A DNA stretch of 64,000 nucleotides from Bacillus vallismortis (lineage in GTDB: Bacteria; Bacillota; Bacilli; Bacillales; Bacillaceae): NCBI RefSeq assembly GCF_004116955.1, contig NZ_CP026362.1:660501-724500 (forward strand), read 5' to 3'. The notes below the pieces were generated by a model, which did no database searches, was not told the DNA's origin, and was given only the letters and a program-made list of their open reading frames with translations. Shown here piece by piece: positions 29,868 through 39,676 of the stretch (positions are counted from its first letter, which is position 1; every line of letters begins with the position of its first letter). The translations under genes and the position numbers were made by a program.

Positions 29868-30452
29868 TTGAAGCAAAAACGGCCAAAGTATATGCAGATT
29901 ATTGATGCAGCAGTAGAAGTCATTGCGGAAAACGGCTACCACCAGTCACAGGTGTCCAAAATCGCCAAACAAGCCGGAGTAGCGGACGGCACCATCTATC
30001 TTTATTTCAAAAATAAAGAAGACATTTTAATTTCTCTATTTAAAGAAAAAATGGGCCAATTTATTGAGCGGATGGAAGAGGGCATCAAAGAAAAAAAGAC
30101 AGCCAAAGAAAAACTGGCGCTTGTCATTTCAAAGCATTTTACTCTTTTAGCGGATGACCATAATCTCGCGATTGTCACTCAGCTTGAGCTCCGTCAGTCC
30201 AACTTGGAGCTGCGCCAGAAAATCAATGAAATATTAAAGGGCTACTTAAATATTTTGGATGGCATTTTGACGGAAGGTATACAATCAGGCGAATTAAAAA
30301 AAGGCCTCGATGTCCGCCTCGCCCGGCAGATGATTTTTGGTACGATTGACGAAACCGTGACAACTTGGGTGATGAATGACCAAAAGTACGATCTCGCTGC
30401 CTTATCCGACAGCGTTTTAGAATTGTTGGTGTCCGGAATTCATAATAAGTAA
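29868..30452 (+). CDS. fadR: TetR-family fatty acid degradation repressor FadR
   Basis: FadR represses beta-oxidation genes and is released by long-chain acyl-CoA. A 194-residue TetR-family protein with the N-terminal helix-turn-helix QVSKIAKQAGVADGTIYLYF (residues 28-47). The start is TTG 29868, eight bases after GGGAGGAACG; an ATG slightly upstream is in another frame and short. It is the first gene of the internal fadR-fadB-etfB-etfA unit. Confidence 0.94.
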   Translation: MKQKRPKYMQIIDAAVEVIAENGYHQSQVSKIAKQAGVADGTIYLYFKNKEDILISLFKEKMGQFIERMEEGIKEKKTAKEKLALVISKHFTLLADDHNLAIVTQLELRQSNLELRQKINEILKGYLNILDGILTEGIQSGELKKGLDVRLARQMIFGTIDETVTTWVMNDQKYDLAALSDSVLELLVSGIHNK

Positions 30453-30466
30453 AGGGGTTCTGTCTT

Positions 30467-31243
30467 ATGAATGCAATATCACTGGCGGTTGATCAATTTG
30501 TGGCAGTCTTGACGATTCACAATCCGCCGGCAAATGCGCTTTCCAGCCGGATATTAGAAGAGCTGTCCTCCTGTCTAGATCAATGTGAGACAGATGCAGG
30601 CGTACGAAGCATTATCATTCACGGTGAGGGAAGATTTTTCTCAGCCGGTGCTGATATTAAAGAATTTACATCGCTTAAAGGCAATGAGGATTCCTCACTG
30701 CTGGCTGAGCGCGGCCAGCAGCTGATGGAAAGAGTTGAAGGCTTCCCTAAACCAATTATCGCAGCGATTCATGGTGCTGCACTTGGGGGCGGACTTGAGC
30801 TGGCGATGGCGTGTCATATCAGAATCGCCGCGGAAGATGCCAAACTGGGGCTCCCTGAGCTTAACCTCGGTATCATTCCGGGTTTTGCGGGAACACAGCG
30901 TCTACCGAGATATATCGGGATAGCCAAAGCATTAGAGCTCATTGGATCCGGAGAACCGATATCCGGAAAAGAAGCGCTTGATCTCGGACTTGTTTCAATT
31001 GGAGCGAAGGATGAAGCAGAAGTGCTTGAAAAAGCAAAAGCGCTTGCCGCTAAGTTTGCAGAAAAAAGCCCGCAAACGCTGGCATCACTGCTTGAGCTTC
31101 TTTATTCAAACAAGGTGTATTCCTATGATGGCAGCTTAAAGCTTGAAGCAAAGCGGTTTGGTGAAGCATTTGAGTCAGAGGACGCCAAAGAAGGCATCCA
31201 GGCATTTCTCGAAAAAAGAAAGCCTCAGTTCAAGGGCGAATAA
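30467..31243 (+). CDS. fadB: Enoyl-CoA hydratase
   Basis: Hydrates trans-2-enoyl-CoA to 3-hydroxyacyl-CoA in beta-oxidation. A 258-residue crotonase-fold enzyme with the oxyanion-hole segments FSAGADIKEF (about 65) and HGAALGGGLELAMA (about 103), and the active-site glutamate region LPELNLGIIPGFAGTQRL (about 129). It is 14 bp after fadR. Confidence 0.93.
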   Translation: MNAISLAVDQFVAVLTIHNPPANALSSRILEELSSCLDQCETDAGVRSIIIHGEGRFFSAGADIKEFTSLKGNEDSSLLAERGQQLMERVEGFPKPIIAAIHGAALGGGLELAMACHIRIAAEDAKLGLPELNLGIIPGFAGTQRLPRYIGIAKALELIGSGEPISGKEALDLGLVSIGAKDEAEVLEKAKALAAKFAEKSPQTLASLLELLYSNKVYSYDGSLKLEAKRFGEAFESEDAKEGIQAFLEKRKPQFKGE

Positions 31244-31257
31244 AAGGGGATATGATC

Positions 31258-32031
31258 ATGAATCTATTTGTACTGATGAAACGGACGTTTGACACAGAAG
31301 AAAAAATCGTCATTGAAGCAGGAAAGATTCAGGACGACGGAGCGGAATGGATCATTAATCCATACGACGAGTACGCGATAGAAGAAGCCATCCAGCTGAA
31401 GGAAAAGCACGGCGGCACGATCACCGCCGTCACTGTCGGCTGTGAAGAAGCGGAAAAGGAATTGCGTACGGCGCTTGCCATGGGATGTGACCAAGCCGTT
31501 TTAATCAACATAGAAGATGATCTCGAGGAACCCGACCAATATTCTATATCTCAAATTTTATACCACTATATGAAGGATCAGGAGTTTGATTTGATTCTCG
31601 GCGGAAATGTTGCCATTGACGGAGGGTCAGGACAAGTCGCCCCTCGGCTTGCCGAGCTGCTGGATATTCCGTGCATCACGACGATCACCAAACTCGAAAT
31701 CAACGGCACTGATGCAGAAGCAGAAAGAGACGTTGAAGGGGATGTTGAGAAGATCAAAACGACTCTCCCATTGCTTGTCACAGCTCAGCAGGGTTTAAAC
31801 GAACCGCGTTATCCATCGCTTCCGGGAATTATGAAGGCCAAGAAAAAACCGCTTGAAGAGCTGGAGCTAGATGATCTTAATCTTGACGAAGAGGATGCCG
31901 AACCAAAAGTGAAAACCATAGAGCGTTTTCTTCCGCCGAAAAAAGAAGCCGGGAAGCTTCTCCAAGGTGAGCCTGCCGAACAGGCAAAAGAGCTCGTCTC
32001 ATTGCTCCGCAGCGAAGCTAAAGTCATGTAA
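31258..32031 (+). CDS. etfB: Electron transfer flavoprotein beta subunit
   Basis: With EtfA it accepts electrons from acyl-CoA dehydrogenases and passes them to the respiratory chain. A 257-residue adenine-nucleotide alpha-hydrolase-fold protein with the signature GGNVAIDGGSGQVAPRLAELL (in part GGNVAIDGGSGQV, about residue 118). ATG 31258 is favoured over 31252 because AAGGGG lies immediately before the latter. Confidence 0.93.
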   Translation: MNLFVLMKRTFDTEEKIVIEAGKIQDDGAEWIINPYDEYAIEEAIQLKEKHGGTITAVTVGCEEAEKELRTALAMGCDQAVLINIEDDLEEPDQYSISQILYHYMKDQEFDLILGGNVAIDGGSGQVAPRLAELLDIPCITTITKLEINGTDAEAERDVEGDVEKIKTTLPLLVTAQQGLNEPRYPSLPGIMKAKKKPLEELELDDLNLDEEDAEPKVKTIERFLPPKKEAGKLLQGEPAEQAKELVSLLRSEAKVM

Positions 32032-32066
32032 AGCTTGGACATTCAAAGAAACAGGGGGATGTTAGA

Positions 32067-33044
32067 ATGGGAAAAAAAGTGATCGTACTTGGAGAAATTC
32101 GCGATGGGGAATTGCGGAATGTCACCTTTGAAGCATTAGCTGCAGGAAGAACCATCTCAGGTGATGGAGAAGTCATCGGTGTTTTGATCGGAGAAAATGC
32201 TCAAAGCCTTGCACAGGAGCTTATCCATTACGGAGCCGATAAAGTTCTCACAGCCGAGGATCCGAAGCTGAAAGCATACACGGCAGACGGATACAGCCAG
32301 GTCATGAATGCCATTATTGGCCAAGAAAAACCCGATTCAGTCATATGCGGGCACACAGCAATGGGCAAAGACTTATCACCGAAGCTCGCGGCCCGGCTGC
32401 AAACAGGCTTAATTTCTGATGCTACTGATGTAAGCGTTGCCGGAGAGAATGTCGTATTCACACGGCCGATTTACTCGGGGAAAGCATTTGAACGCGTCAT
32501 ATCAACCGATCCGCTGATTTTTGCAACGATTCGCCCTAATAACATTCAAGCTTCAGAAAAAGACACCGGCAGGTCAGGGAGTATCGAAAGCCTTGATGTT
32601 TCTCATACTGACCTCCGCACCGTTATCCAAGAGGTTGTGAAAAAAACAACGGACGGCGTTGATCTCTCCGAAGCCAAAATTATCGTTGCAGGCGGCCGCG
32701 GAGTCAAAAGCAAGGAAGGATTTCAGCCGCTAGAGGAGCTTGCCGAAGTGCTCGGAGCCGCAGTTGGGGCTTCTCGCGGGGCGTGCGACGCTGATTATTG
32801 TGATTACGCTCTCCAGATCGGGCAGACCGGAAAAGTCGTCACCCCGGATTTGTACATCGCCTGCGGCATTTCCGGCGCCATCCAGCATTTAGCCGGGATG
32901 TCAAACAGCAAGATCATTGTCGCCATTAATAAGGATCCCGAAGCCGATATTTTTAAAATAGCTGATTATGGCATCGTAGGCGATTTATTTGAAGTGGTTC
33001 CGTTATTAACTGAGGAATTCAAACAATTAAATATACACTCGTAA
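32067..33044 (+). CDS. etfA: Electron transfer flavoprotein alpha subunit
   Basis: The FAD-binding partner of EtfB, 325 residues. The C-terminal FAD domain shows [11 protein letters not shown] (about 210), [11 protein letters not shown] (about 232), [19 protein letters not shown] and the ending [19 protein letters not shown]. It ends the fad/etf unit ahead of a terminator. Confidence 0.95.
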   Translation: MGKKVIVLGEIRDGELRNVTFEALAAGRTISGDGEVIGVLIGENAQSLAQELIHYGADKVLTAEDPKLKAYTADGYSQVMNAIIGQEKPDSVICGHTAMGKDLSPKLAARLQTGLISDATDVSVAGENVVFTRPIYSGKAFERVISTDPLIFATIRPNNIQASEKDTGRSGSIESLDVSHTDLRTVIQEVVKKTTDGVDLSEAKIIVAGGRGVKSKEGFQPLEELAEVLGAAVGASRGACDADYCDYALQIGQTGKVVTPDLYIACGISGAIQHLAGMSNSKIIVAINKDPEADIFKIADYGIVGDLFEVVPLLTEEFKQLNIHS

Positions 33045-33047
33045 AGG

Positions 33048-33078
33048 AAACCCCGAACTGCTGAAGTTCGGGGTTTTT
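33048..33078 (+). terminator. lcfA-etfA operon terminator
   Basis: A perfect 12-bp stem (AAACCCCGAACT / AGTTCGGGGTTT) with a 5-base loop and T tract. Confidence 0.92.
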
Positions 33079-33088
33079 GTATGTTTAA

Positions 33089-33143
33089 ATATATACGTAC
33101 AAATGTATACGTAATAAAAAATATCATTGACATGTACGAACAT
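33089..33143 (+). promoter_or_regulatory. Pair of candidate AraR operators upstream of abf2
   Basis: Two imperfect palindromes resemble the AraR box (ATTTGTACGTACAAAT-like): 33089-33104 containing TATATACGTACAAAT, and ATGTACGAACAT at 33132-33143. Their centres are about 41 bp apart, near four helical turns, like the cooperative operator pairs known at other arabinose promoters. AraR control of this gene is established in B. subtilis. A TATAAT at 33145-33150 abuts the second site. Confidence 0.7.
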
Positions 33144-33160
33144 ATATAATATCGTTACTT

Positions 33161-33174
33161 TAAAAGCGCTTACA
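33161..33174 (+). promoter_or_regulatory. Candidate CcpA site of abf2
   Basis: TAAAAGCGCTTACA matches the cre consensus with one mismatch and lies about 10 bp downstream of the putative -10, a repressing position. Confidence 0.72.
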
Positions 33175-33257
33175 TTCATGCGGACTCCTCAGGCGAAAGA
33201 CAGATCACATATTTGACTGTGGTGCTTTTCATATTCGTATGAAAGGAATGATCAGGC

Positions 33258-34745
33258 ATGTCTAAACATCAAGCAGTGATCCAGACAGATATTGTAAAAG
33301 GAACGATTAACAAAAATATATACGGTCATTTTGCGGAGCATTTAGGAAGAGGGATTTATGAGGGGATTTGGGTCGGAACAGACTCGAGCATTCCCAATAT
33401 AAACGGAATACGAAAGGATGTGCTGGAAGCGCTCAAGCAGCTTCATATTCCTGTCCTCAGATGGCCTGGCGGGTGTTTTGCAGACGAATATCATTGGGCA
33501 AACGGTGTCGGAGACCGAAAGACGATGCTTAACACGCACTGGGGCGGAACAGTTGAATCAAATGAATTCGGAACGCATGAATTTATGATGCTTTGCGAGC
33601 TGCTTGAATGCGAGCCTTATATCTGCGGGAATGTCGGAAGCGGAACGGTTCAGGAAATGGCGGAATGGATCGAATATATGACGTTTGAAGAAGGCACTCC
33701 AATGTCAGACTGGAGAAAACAAAATGGAAGAGAGGAGCCTTGGAAGCTGAAATATTTCGGGGTGGGCAATGAAAACTGGGGCTGCGGCGGAAACATGCAC
33801 CCTGAATACTATGCTGATCTGTACCGGCGTTTTCAAACCTATGTGCGAAATTACAGCGGCAATGAAATCTATAAAATTGCTGGCGGCGCAAATGTAGATG
33901 ACTTTAATTGGACGGACGTGCTTATGAAAAAAGCCGCCGGCCTGATGGACGGATTGAGCCTTCATTATTACACGATTCCGGGTGATTTCTGGAAAGGCAA
34001 AGGGTCAGCGACAGAATTCACAGAGGATGAATGGTTCATTACAATGAAAAAGGCCAAATATATCGACGAACTGATTCAAAAACACGGCACAATTATGGAC
34101 CGGTACGATCCGGAGCAGCGGGTCGGCCTGATTATTGACGAATGGGGCACGTGGTTTGATCCTGAGCCGGGCACGAACCCTGGTTTCCTTTATCAGCAAA
34201 ATACCATTCGCGATGCACTGGTGGCGGCTTCTCACTTCCACATTTTCCACCAGCATTGCCGCCGGGTGCAAATGACCAACATCGCCCAAACGGTAAACGT
34301 TCTTCAAGCCATGATTTTGACTGAGGGAGAGCGGATGCTTTTGACACCGACGTACCATGTATTTGATATGTTTAAGGTACACCAGGATGCTTCTCTTTTA
34401 GACACTGAAACAACGTCTGCTGACTATGAATGGAAGGAAGAAACGCTGCCGCAAATCAGTGTTTCAGCCTCGAAACATGCAGAAGGCGATATCAATATTA
34501 CGATTTGCAACATTGACCATCAAAACAAAGCGGAGGCCGAGATTGAACTGAGAGGTGTTGACAAGACTGCGGACCATTCCGGAGTCATTCTCACGGCAGA
34601 AAAAATGAATGCCCATAACACGTTTGACGATCCTCATCACGTCAAACCGGAATCTTTCAGCCAATACACGCTCAACAAAAACAAACTGAAAGTAAAACTC
34701 CCGCCTATGTCAGTTGTCTTACTCACGCTGCGGGCTGATTCTTAA
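33258..34745 (+). CDS. abf2: Second intracellular alpha-L-arabinofuranosidase (GH51)
   Basis: A 495-residue GH51 enzyme (also called xsa or abfB) acting on arabino-oligosaccharides in the cytoplasm with complementary specificity to AbfA. The acid/base glutamate is in [11 protein letters not shown] (about residue 174) and the nucleophile is in [10 protein letters not shown] (about residue 296). No signal peptide. It is monocistronic with its own AraR/CcpA control. It is clearly diverged from abfA at 7573, so this is not a recent duplication. Confidence 0.95.
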   Translation: MSKHQAVIQTDIVKGTINKNIYGHFAEHLGRGIYEGIWVGTDSSIPNINGIRKDVLEALKQLHIPVLRWPGGCFADEYHWANGVGDRKTMLNTHWGGTVESNEFGTHEFMMLCELLECEPYICGNVGSGTVQEMAEWIEYMTFEEGTPMSDWRKQNGREEPWKLKYFGVGNENWGCGGNMHPEYYADLYRRFQTYVRNYSGNEIYKIAGGANVDDFNWTDVLMKKAAGLMDGLSLHYYTIPGDFWKGKGSATEFTEDEWFITMKKAKYIDELIQKHGTIMDRYDPEQRVGLIIDEWGTWFDPEPGTNPGFLYQQNTIRDALVAASHFHIFHQHCRRVQMTNIAQTVNVLQAMILTEGERMLLTPTYHVFDMFKVHQDASLLDTETTSADYEWKEETLPQISVSASKHAEGDINITICNIDHQNKAEAEIELRGVDKTADHSGVILTAEKMNAHNTFDDPHHVKPESFSQYTLNKNKLKVKLPPMSVVLLTLRADS

Positions 34746-34751
34746 CCAAGC

Positions 34752-34785
34752 GAGAGCGCCGGAGGTTCATGCCGGCGCTCTCTTT
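34752..34785 (+). terminator. abf2 terminator
   Basis: An 11-bp GC-rich stem (GAGAGCGCCGG / CCGGCGCTCTC) followed by a short T tract. Confidence 0.88.
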
Positions 34786-34850
34786 CATGTTTGAAAATTG
34801 CTCCGGGAGGGCATGGTAAAGTACATGACAGTAAAGAGGAGTGTTATTCT

Positions 34851-34922
34851 ATGCTTCGTACCATTCTAATGATCATCGGGGCAATTGTAGTGATCGGGGC
34901 CATTATCAGATTTGTGTTTTAA
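34851..34922 (+). CDS. Small single-span membrane peptide (23 aa)
   Basis: ATG 34851 begins a 23-codon frame, MLRTILMIIGAIVVIGAIIR then FVF, almost entirely one hydrophobic helix with an arginine near each end. AAGAGGAGTG lies about eight bases before the ATG, a good ribosome site. It resembles the many short single-helix membrane peptides of Bacillus. Function unknown. Confidence 0.6.
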   Translation: MLRTILMIIGAIVVIGAIIRFVF

Positions 34923-35001
34923 TGAAAAAAGACATATCCCATTCCATCAAGACAAAAATGAGTAAACCGATTGCGATCAGGAGAAAATAATTTCTAAGCA
35001 T
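34906..35001 (-). CDS. Possible small membrane ORF antisense to the previous one
   Basis: A 31-codon minus-strand frame starting at ATG 35001, MLRNYFLLIAIGLLIFVLME and so on, reads as one hydrophobic helix plus a short polar tail. Its 3' end overlaps the end of the 23-residue plus-strand ORF. There is no clear ribosome site, so translation is doubtful. Confidence 0.3.
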   Translation of the reverse strand: MLRNYFLLIAIGLLIFVLMEWDMSFFIKTQI

Positions 35002-35069
35002 TAAAATAGCGTGAACGAATGGGAGATGCTATACTAAACATCATCATTCACAATTGGAGGAATTCAATA

Positions 35070-35384
35070 ATGGCTATCGTAAAAGCAACTGATCAATCTT
35101 TCTCAGCTGAAACAAGCGAAGGCGTCGTACTGGCTGATTTCTGGGCTCCTTGGTGCGGACCTTGTAAAATGATTGCACCTGTTCTTGAAGAACTGGATCA
35201 AGAAATGGGAGACAAACTCAAAATCGTAAAAATCGATGTGGATGAAAACCAAGAAACAGCCGGAAAATACGGCGTTATGAGCATCCCGACACTTCTTGTG
35301 TTAAAAGACGGAGAAGTTGTTGAAACTTCTGTCGGCTTCAAACCGAAAGAAGCGCTTCAAGAGCTTGTAAACAAACATCTTTAA
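35070..35384 (+). CDS. trxA: Thioredoxin
   Basis: The main cytoplasmic thiol-disulfide reductant, 104 residues, with the active site WAPWCGPCK at residues 25-33 and the cis-proline in MSIPTLLV. It is essential in B. subtilis. ATG 35070 follows GGAGGAATTC; the longer in-frame start at 35019 lies in the promoter region, where an extended -10 TGCTATACT (35027-35035) is seen. Confidence 0.97.
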
Positions 35385-35406
35385 TTTACGGCTGCTTACA
35401 TGCCAG

Positions 35407-35437
35407 AGCGATTCCGATTGAGGGATCGCTTTTTTTA
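35407..35437 (+). terminator. trxA terminator
   Basis: AGCGATTCC and GGGATCGCT pair (one G-T wobble) around a 6-base loop, followed by seven T. Confidence 0.88.
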
Positions 35438-35519
35438 TTCGCCAATTGTGAACCGTAGAGAAAAACAAACGTTCGTGTTAAACTGGAAATAAAGGACTAA
35501 ATATAAGGAAGGGTAACAG

Positions 35520-37292
35520 ATGAACAAACAACTGAAAGAAAAACTCGCCCTCCTTCCTGATCAGCCCGGGTGTTATCTCATGAAGGACCGGCAGCAGACT
35601 GTGATCTACGTAGGAAAAGCTAAAGTGCTGAAAAACAGAGTGCGCTCCTACTTCACCGGTTCTCACGATGCGAAAACCCAAAGGCTTGTGACGGAAATCG
35701 AGGATTTTGAATATATCGTGACGTCCTCCAACCTTGAAGCGCTTATTTTAGAAATGAACTTGATCAAAAAGCATGATCCGAAATACAATGTCATGCTGAA
35801 AGACGACAAAACCTATCCTTTCATAAAACTTACCCATGAACGCCATCCAAGGCTGATTGTCACCCGCAATGTCAAAAAAGACAAGGGGCGCTATTTCGGG
35901 CCGTACCCGAATGTACAGGCTGCAAGGGAAACAAAAAAACTGCTAGACCGGCTGTATCCTCTCAGAAAATGCTCCAAGCTGCCGGACAGAGTATGCCTTT
36001 ACTATCATTTGGGCCAATGTCTCGCTCCGTGCGTAAAGGACATTTCCGAAGAGACAAACAGAGAGCTGGTTGAGCGCATTACCCGTTTCTTAAAGGGCGG
36101 CTATAATGATGTCAAAAAAGAGCTTGAAGAGAAGATGCAGGAAGCTGCGGAGAATCTTGAGTTTGAACGGGCAAAAGAGCTTCGCGACCAAATCGCCCAT
36201 ATTGACTCAACGATGGAAAAACAAAAAATGACGATGAACGATTTAGTCGACCGTGACGTATTCGCGTACGCATATGATAAGGGCTGGATGTGTGTGCAGG
36301 TCTTTTTCATCCGCCAAGGAAAGCTTATTGAGCGGGATGTCAGCATGTTTCCGCTCTATCAGGAAGCTGATGATGAGTTCCTTACGTTCATCGGGCAGTT
36401 TTATTCAAAAAACAACCACTTCCTTCCAAAGGAAATTTTAGTTCCGGACAGCGTAGATCAATCGATGATTGAGCAGCTGCTGGAAACAAACGTCCACCAG
36501 CCGAAAAAAGGCCCGAAAAAAGAACTGCTTATGCTGGCTCATAAAAACGCGAAAATCGCGTTGAAAGAAAAATTCTCTTTAATTGAACGGGACGAGGAGC
36601 GTTCAATCGGGGCTGTGCAGAAACTCGGTGAAGCTTTGAATATTTATACACCGCACAGAATTGAAGCGTTTGATAACTCAAACATACAGGGGACAAACCC
36701 GGTTTCCGCGATGATCGTATTTATCGACGGCAAACCGAACAAAAGGGAATACCGCAAATATAAAATCAAAACCGTTACAGGGCCGGATGATTACGGTTCA
36801 ATGAGAGAGGTTGTCAGAAGGCGTTATTCGAGAGTGCTTCGTGAAAACCTGCCGCTGCCCGATCTGATCATCATTGACGGAGGAAAAGGGCAAATCAACG
36901 CTGCAAAGGATGTCATTGAAAATGAATTAGGCCTGGATATTCCCATCGCCGGCTTAGCAAAAGACGAAAAACACAGAACTTCAAATTTACTCATCGGGGA
37001 ACCGCTGGAGGCGGTATATCTGGAACGAAACAGCCAGGAATTTTACCTCCTGCAGCGCATTCAGGACGAGGTGCACCGATTCGCGATCAGCTTTCACCGG
37101 CAAATCCGCGGAAAAAGCGCGTTTCAATCCGTCTTGGACGACATCCCGGGCATCGGAGAGAAAAGAAAGAAAATGCTGTTAAAGCATTTCGGTTCGGTTA
37201 AAAAGATGAAGGAAGCAAGCCTTGAGGACCTCAAAAAAGCGGGTGTTCCGGCAGCGGCGGCTCAGCTCCTTTACGACAAATTGCAAAAATAG
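35520..37292 (+). CDS. uvrC: UvrABC excinuclease subunit C
   Basis: Makes both incisions in nucleotide excision repair. The 590-residue protein has the GIY-YIG nuclease domain ([19 protein letters not shown] near residue 17), a UVR domain ([20 protein letters not shown], about 205), the RNase H-like 5'-incision domain ([21 protein letters not shown]) and C-terminal tandem helix-hairpin-helix ([19 protein letters not shown]). The start ATG follows GGAAGGG. Confidence 0.96.
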   Translation: MNKQLKEKLALLPDQPGCYLMKDRQQTVIYVGKAKVLKNRVRSYFTGSHDAKTQRLVTEIEDFEYIVTSSNLEALILEMNLIKKHDPKYNVMLKDDKTYPFIKLTHERHPRLIVTRNVKKDKGRYFGPYPNVQAARETKKLLDRLYPLRKCSKLPDRVCLYYHLGQCLAPCVKDISEETNRELVERITRFLKGGYNDVKKELEEKMQEAAENLEFERAKELRDQIAHIDSTMEKQKMTMNDLVDRDVFAYAYDKGWMCVQVFFIRQGKLIERDVSMFPLYQEADDEFLTFIGQFYSKNNHFLPKEILVPDSVDQSMIEQLLETNVHQPKKGPKKELLMLAHKNAKIALKEKFSLIERDEERSIGAVQKLGEALNIYTPHRIEAFDNSNIQGTNPVSAMIVFIDGKPNKREYRKYKIKTVTGPDDYGSMREVVRRRYSRVLRENLPLPDLIIIDGGKGQINAAKDVIENELGLDIPIAGLAKDEKHRTSNLLIGEPLEAVYLERNSQEFYLLQRIQDEVHRFAISFHRQIRGKSAFQSVLDDIPGIGEKRKKMLLKHFGSVKKMKEASLEDLKKAGVPAAAAQLLYDKLQK

Positions 37293-37294
37293 TG

Positions 37295-37323
37295 TTGTCC
37301 TTTTAAAAAAGATCTGATAAAAT
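37295..37323 (+). promoter_or_regulatory. lysC promoter
   Basis: TTGTCC and TAAAAT with a 17-bp spacer, just after uvrC and upstream of the lysine riboswitch. Confidence 0.75.
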
Positions 37324-37349
37324 GTGAACTAATTTCATAGTTAGATCGT

Positions 37350-37601
37350 GTTATATGGTGAAGATAGAGGTGCGAACTTCAAAAGTAAGCCTTTGGAGAA
37401 AGATGGATTCTGTGAAAAAGGCTGAAAGGGGAGCGTCGCCGAAGCAAATAAAACCCCATCGGTATTATTTGCTGGCCGTGCATTGAATAAATGTAAGGCT
37501 GTCAAGAAATCATTTTCTTGGAGGGCTATCTCGTTGTTCATAATCATTTATGATGATTAATTGATAAGCAATGAGAGCAAATTCCTCTCATTGCTTTTTT
37601 T
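37350..37601 (+). promoter_or_regulatory. Lysine riboswitch (L-box) of lysC
   Basis: The leader contains the L-box hallmarks GAAGATAGAGGTGCGAACTTC (in part GATAGAGGTGCGA, 37363-37375) and GAAAGGGGAGCGTCGCCGAAG (in part GGGGAGCGTCGCCGA, 37429-37443). A terminator stem follows at 37566-37595 with a T run. Lysine binding stabilises the aptamer and favours termination. This accounts for the 370-bp gap between uvrC and lysC. Confidence 0.93.
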
Positions 37602-37663
37602 ATTGTGGACAAAGCGCTCTTTCTCCTCACCCGCACGAACCAAAATGTAAAGGGTGGTCATTC

Positions 37664-38893
37664 ATGGGTCTTATCGTACAAAAATTCGGAGGTACTTCCG
37701 TCGGCTCAGTCGAAAAAATTCAAAATGCGGCAAACCGTGCAATTGCAGAAAAACAGAAAGGCCATCAAGTCGTCGTAGTCGTTTCAGCTATGGGGAAATC
37801 CACTGACGCATTGGTCAGCCTTGCAAAAGACATCACTGGCCAGCCGAGCAAACGCGAAATGGATATGCTGCTGGCGACAGGCGAACAGGTCACGATTTCC
37901 CTGCTTTCAATGGCACTGCATGAAAAAGGCTATGACGCGGTGTCCTATACTGGCTGGCAGGCGGGAATCCGCACGGAATCCGTACACGGAAACGCCAGAA
38001 TTACAGATATCGACACTTCTGTTTTAACAGACCAGCTTGAGCAAGGAAAGATTGTGATTGTCGCAGGATTCCAAGGCATGGCGGACAATTGCGAGATCAC
38101 AACATTGGGCCGTGGCGGTTCAGACACAACAGCAGTCGCTTTGGCTGCCGCATTAAAAGCGGATAAATGTGACATATACACAGATGTGCCCGGCGTGTTT
38201 ACAACCGATCCGCGCTATGTGAAATCAGCGAGAAAGCTTGCCGGAATCTCATACGATGAAATGCTTGAGCTTGCCAATTTAGGCGCCGGCGTTCTTCATC
38301 CGAGAGCCGTTGAATTTGCGAAAAATTACGAAGTGCCGTTAGAAGTACGTTCAAGTACAGAAACAGAAGCGGGAACATTAATTGAGGAGGAATCATCCAT
38401 GGAGCAAAATTTAATTGTCAGAGGCATTGCGTTCGAAGACCAAATCACAAGGGTAACTATTTACGGGCTGACTGGCGGCCTGACAACCTTGTCTACAATA
38501 TTTACAACACTTGCCAAAAGGAACATTAACGTTGATATCATTATCCAAACGCAAGCCGGAGACAATCAGACCGGAATTTCCTTCTCTGTCAAAACAGAAG
38601 ACGCAAACCAAGCCGTTGCAGTGCTTGAAGAGTATAAGGGCGCGCTTGAATTCGCGAAAATCGAGACAGAAAGCAAATTGGCCAAAGTATCCATCGTCGG
38701 ATCCGGCATGGTCTCAAACCCTGGTGTAGCGGCAGAAATGTTTGCTGTACTGGCGGAAAAAAACATATTAATCAAAATGGTCAGCACATCTGAAATCAAA
38801 GTGTCAACAGTCGTAAGCGAAAATGACATGGTGAAAGCCGTCGAAGCGCTGCACGATGCATTTGAGCTTTCAAAACACCCTTCAGCTGTGTAA
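37664..38893 (+). CDS. lysC: Lysine-sensitive aspartokinase II (alpha subunit)
   Basis: Phosphorylates aspartate, the first step to lysine, threonine, methionine and diaminopimelate. It has 409 residues, with the kinase domain starting KFGGTSVG at residue 7 and two ACT domains in the C-terminal third. ATG 37664 fits the known alpha subunit; the open frame further upstream runs into the riboswitch terminator. An internal start makes the beta subunit from the same frame. Confidence 0.96.
   Translation: MGLIVQKFGGTSVGSVEKIQNAANRAIAEKQKGHQVVVVVSAMGKSTDALVSLAKDITGQPSKREMDMLLATGEQVTISLLSMALHEKGYDAVSYTGWQAGIRTESVHGNARITDIDTSVLTDQLEQGKIVIVAGFQGMADNCEITTLGRGGSDTTAVALAAALKADKCDIYTDVPGVFTTDPRYVKSARKLAGISYDEMLELANLGAGVLHPRAVEFAKNYEVPLEVRSSTETEAGTLIEEESSMEQNLIVRGIAFEDQITRVTIYGLTGGLTTLSTIFTTLAKRNINVDIIIQTQAGDNQTGISFSVKTEDANQAVAVLEEYKGALEFAKIETESKLAKVSIVGSGMVSNPGVAAEMFAVLAEKNILIKMVSTSEIKVSTVVSENDMVKAVEALHDAFELSKHPSAV
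38399..38893 (+). CDS. lysC: Aspartokinase II beta subunit (internal start)
   Basis: An in-frame ATG at codon 246 of lysC is preceded by a full GAGGAGG ribosome site at 38384-38390. In B. subtilis the same arrangement produces a 163-residue beta subunit that consists of the regulatory ACT domains and pairs with alpha. The sequence here keeps both signals. Confidence 0.85.
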   Translation: MEQNLIVRGIAFEDQITRVTIYGLTGGLTTLSTIFTTLAKRNINVDIIIQTQAGDNQTGISFSVKTEDANQAVAVLEEYKGALEFAKIETESKLAKVSIVGSGMVSNPGVAAEMFAVLAEKNILIKMVSTSEIKVSTVVSENDMVKAVEALHDAFELSKHPSAV

Positions 38894-38897
38894 CGAT

Positions 38898-38939
38898 AAT
38901 CAAAAAGGCGGGACTATTGAAGTCACCGCCTTTTTGATT
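38898..38939. terminator. Bidirectional terminator between lysC and yslB
   Basis: A perfect 14-bp stem (AATCAAAAAGGCGG / CCGCCTTTTTGATT) with T runs on both strands. It serves convergent genes and overlaps the yslB stop codon. Confidence 0.92.
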
Positions 38940-39384
38940 ACACTGGATCTTTCAAATCCCATTTCACAGTCAGAACCACTTTATCGGCTCTCTTTTTCAC
39001 TTGTTCATATGATTCGGCAATCTGCTCATTCAGCAATTGAATTTGTTCAGCAATAAAACCAGCTTCCAATTGAAAACATGGTTCTTTCTGGTGTTTAAGC
39101 CGGTTGGAAATGATCGGCCCTTCAAGTTCAAATTCAAGCTCCTGTTTTTTTGCGCTTACGTTTGTAAGGGTTCCCCAGCCCGCTTCTTCAAAGAAAGCCG
39201 GAAATTGCTCCCATGATTCAAGAGGAAACTTACGGGCGAGATGTTTCCCTGCCCAATACATCATGGAAGAGTAATCTTGGCCAAGCATATCTGGGAGAAC
39301 GATCTCTCGTATTAGTTCGTAGGCGTAGGCGTTCATTTCGATTTCTTTTAAATGATCAATAGATGCTTCAAATTTAGACTTCAT
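38938..39384 (-). CDS. yslB: DUF2507-type protein YslB
   Basis: A 148-residue soluble protein with features of the V4R/DUF2507 family (IVLPDMLGQDYSSMMYWAGKHLARKF, here MYWAGKHLARKF near residue 43, and GWGTL near 70). Function unknown. ATG 39384 follows GGGGAG. It is convergent with lysC and divergent from sdhC. Confidence 0.82.
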   Translation of the reverse strand: MKSKFEASIDHLKEIEMNAYAYELIREIVLPDMLGQDYSSMMYWAGKHLARKFPLESWEQFPAFFEEAGWGTLTNVSAKKQELEFELEGPIISNRLKHQKEPCFQLEAGFIAEQIQLLNEQIAESYEQVKKRADKVVLTVKWDLKDPV

Positions 39385-39551
39385 ATCTGTCTCCCCTCTC
39401 TCCTTCGTATATTATAGCCCAAAGAGGGGGAGGTATTACAGAATGATCCTGTAATTCTTATGAAATTTTAAGGGAGAAATATATACTGATAAAATAAAAT
39501 TTTTGAATCAACTAATTAATTCGGAAAATTGTAATTTATGTACGCGTTTTC

Positions 39552-39580
39552 TTGACGCCCTTTTGAGGGAGGAGTAAAAT
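39552..39580 (+). promoter_or_regulatory. sdhCAB promoter
   Basis: TTGACG and TAAAAT with an exact 17-bp spacer about 97 bp before the sdhC start. The remaining 290-bp intergenic region holds no other clear feature. Confidence 0.85.
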
Positions 39581-39676
39581 GAAATTGTCAATAAATCTTA
39601 ATAAAGTGCTTACAATTGAAAGAAGTGGGGGAAGAGAATTAGCACATTTCGCACTTATCAAACAGGGGGTAAAGTA

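Noticed and set aside
37571-37663. 31-codon N-terminal extension of lysC
   Set aside because: The extension is encoded by the riboswitch terminator; ATG 37664 matches the known aspartokinase start.
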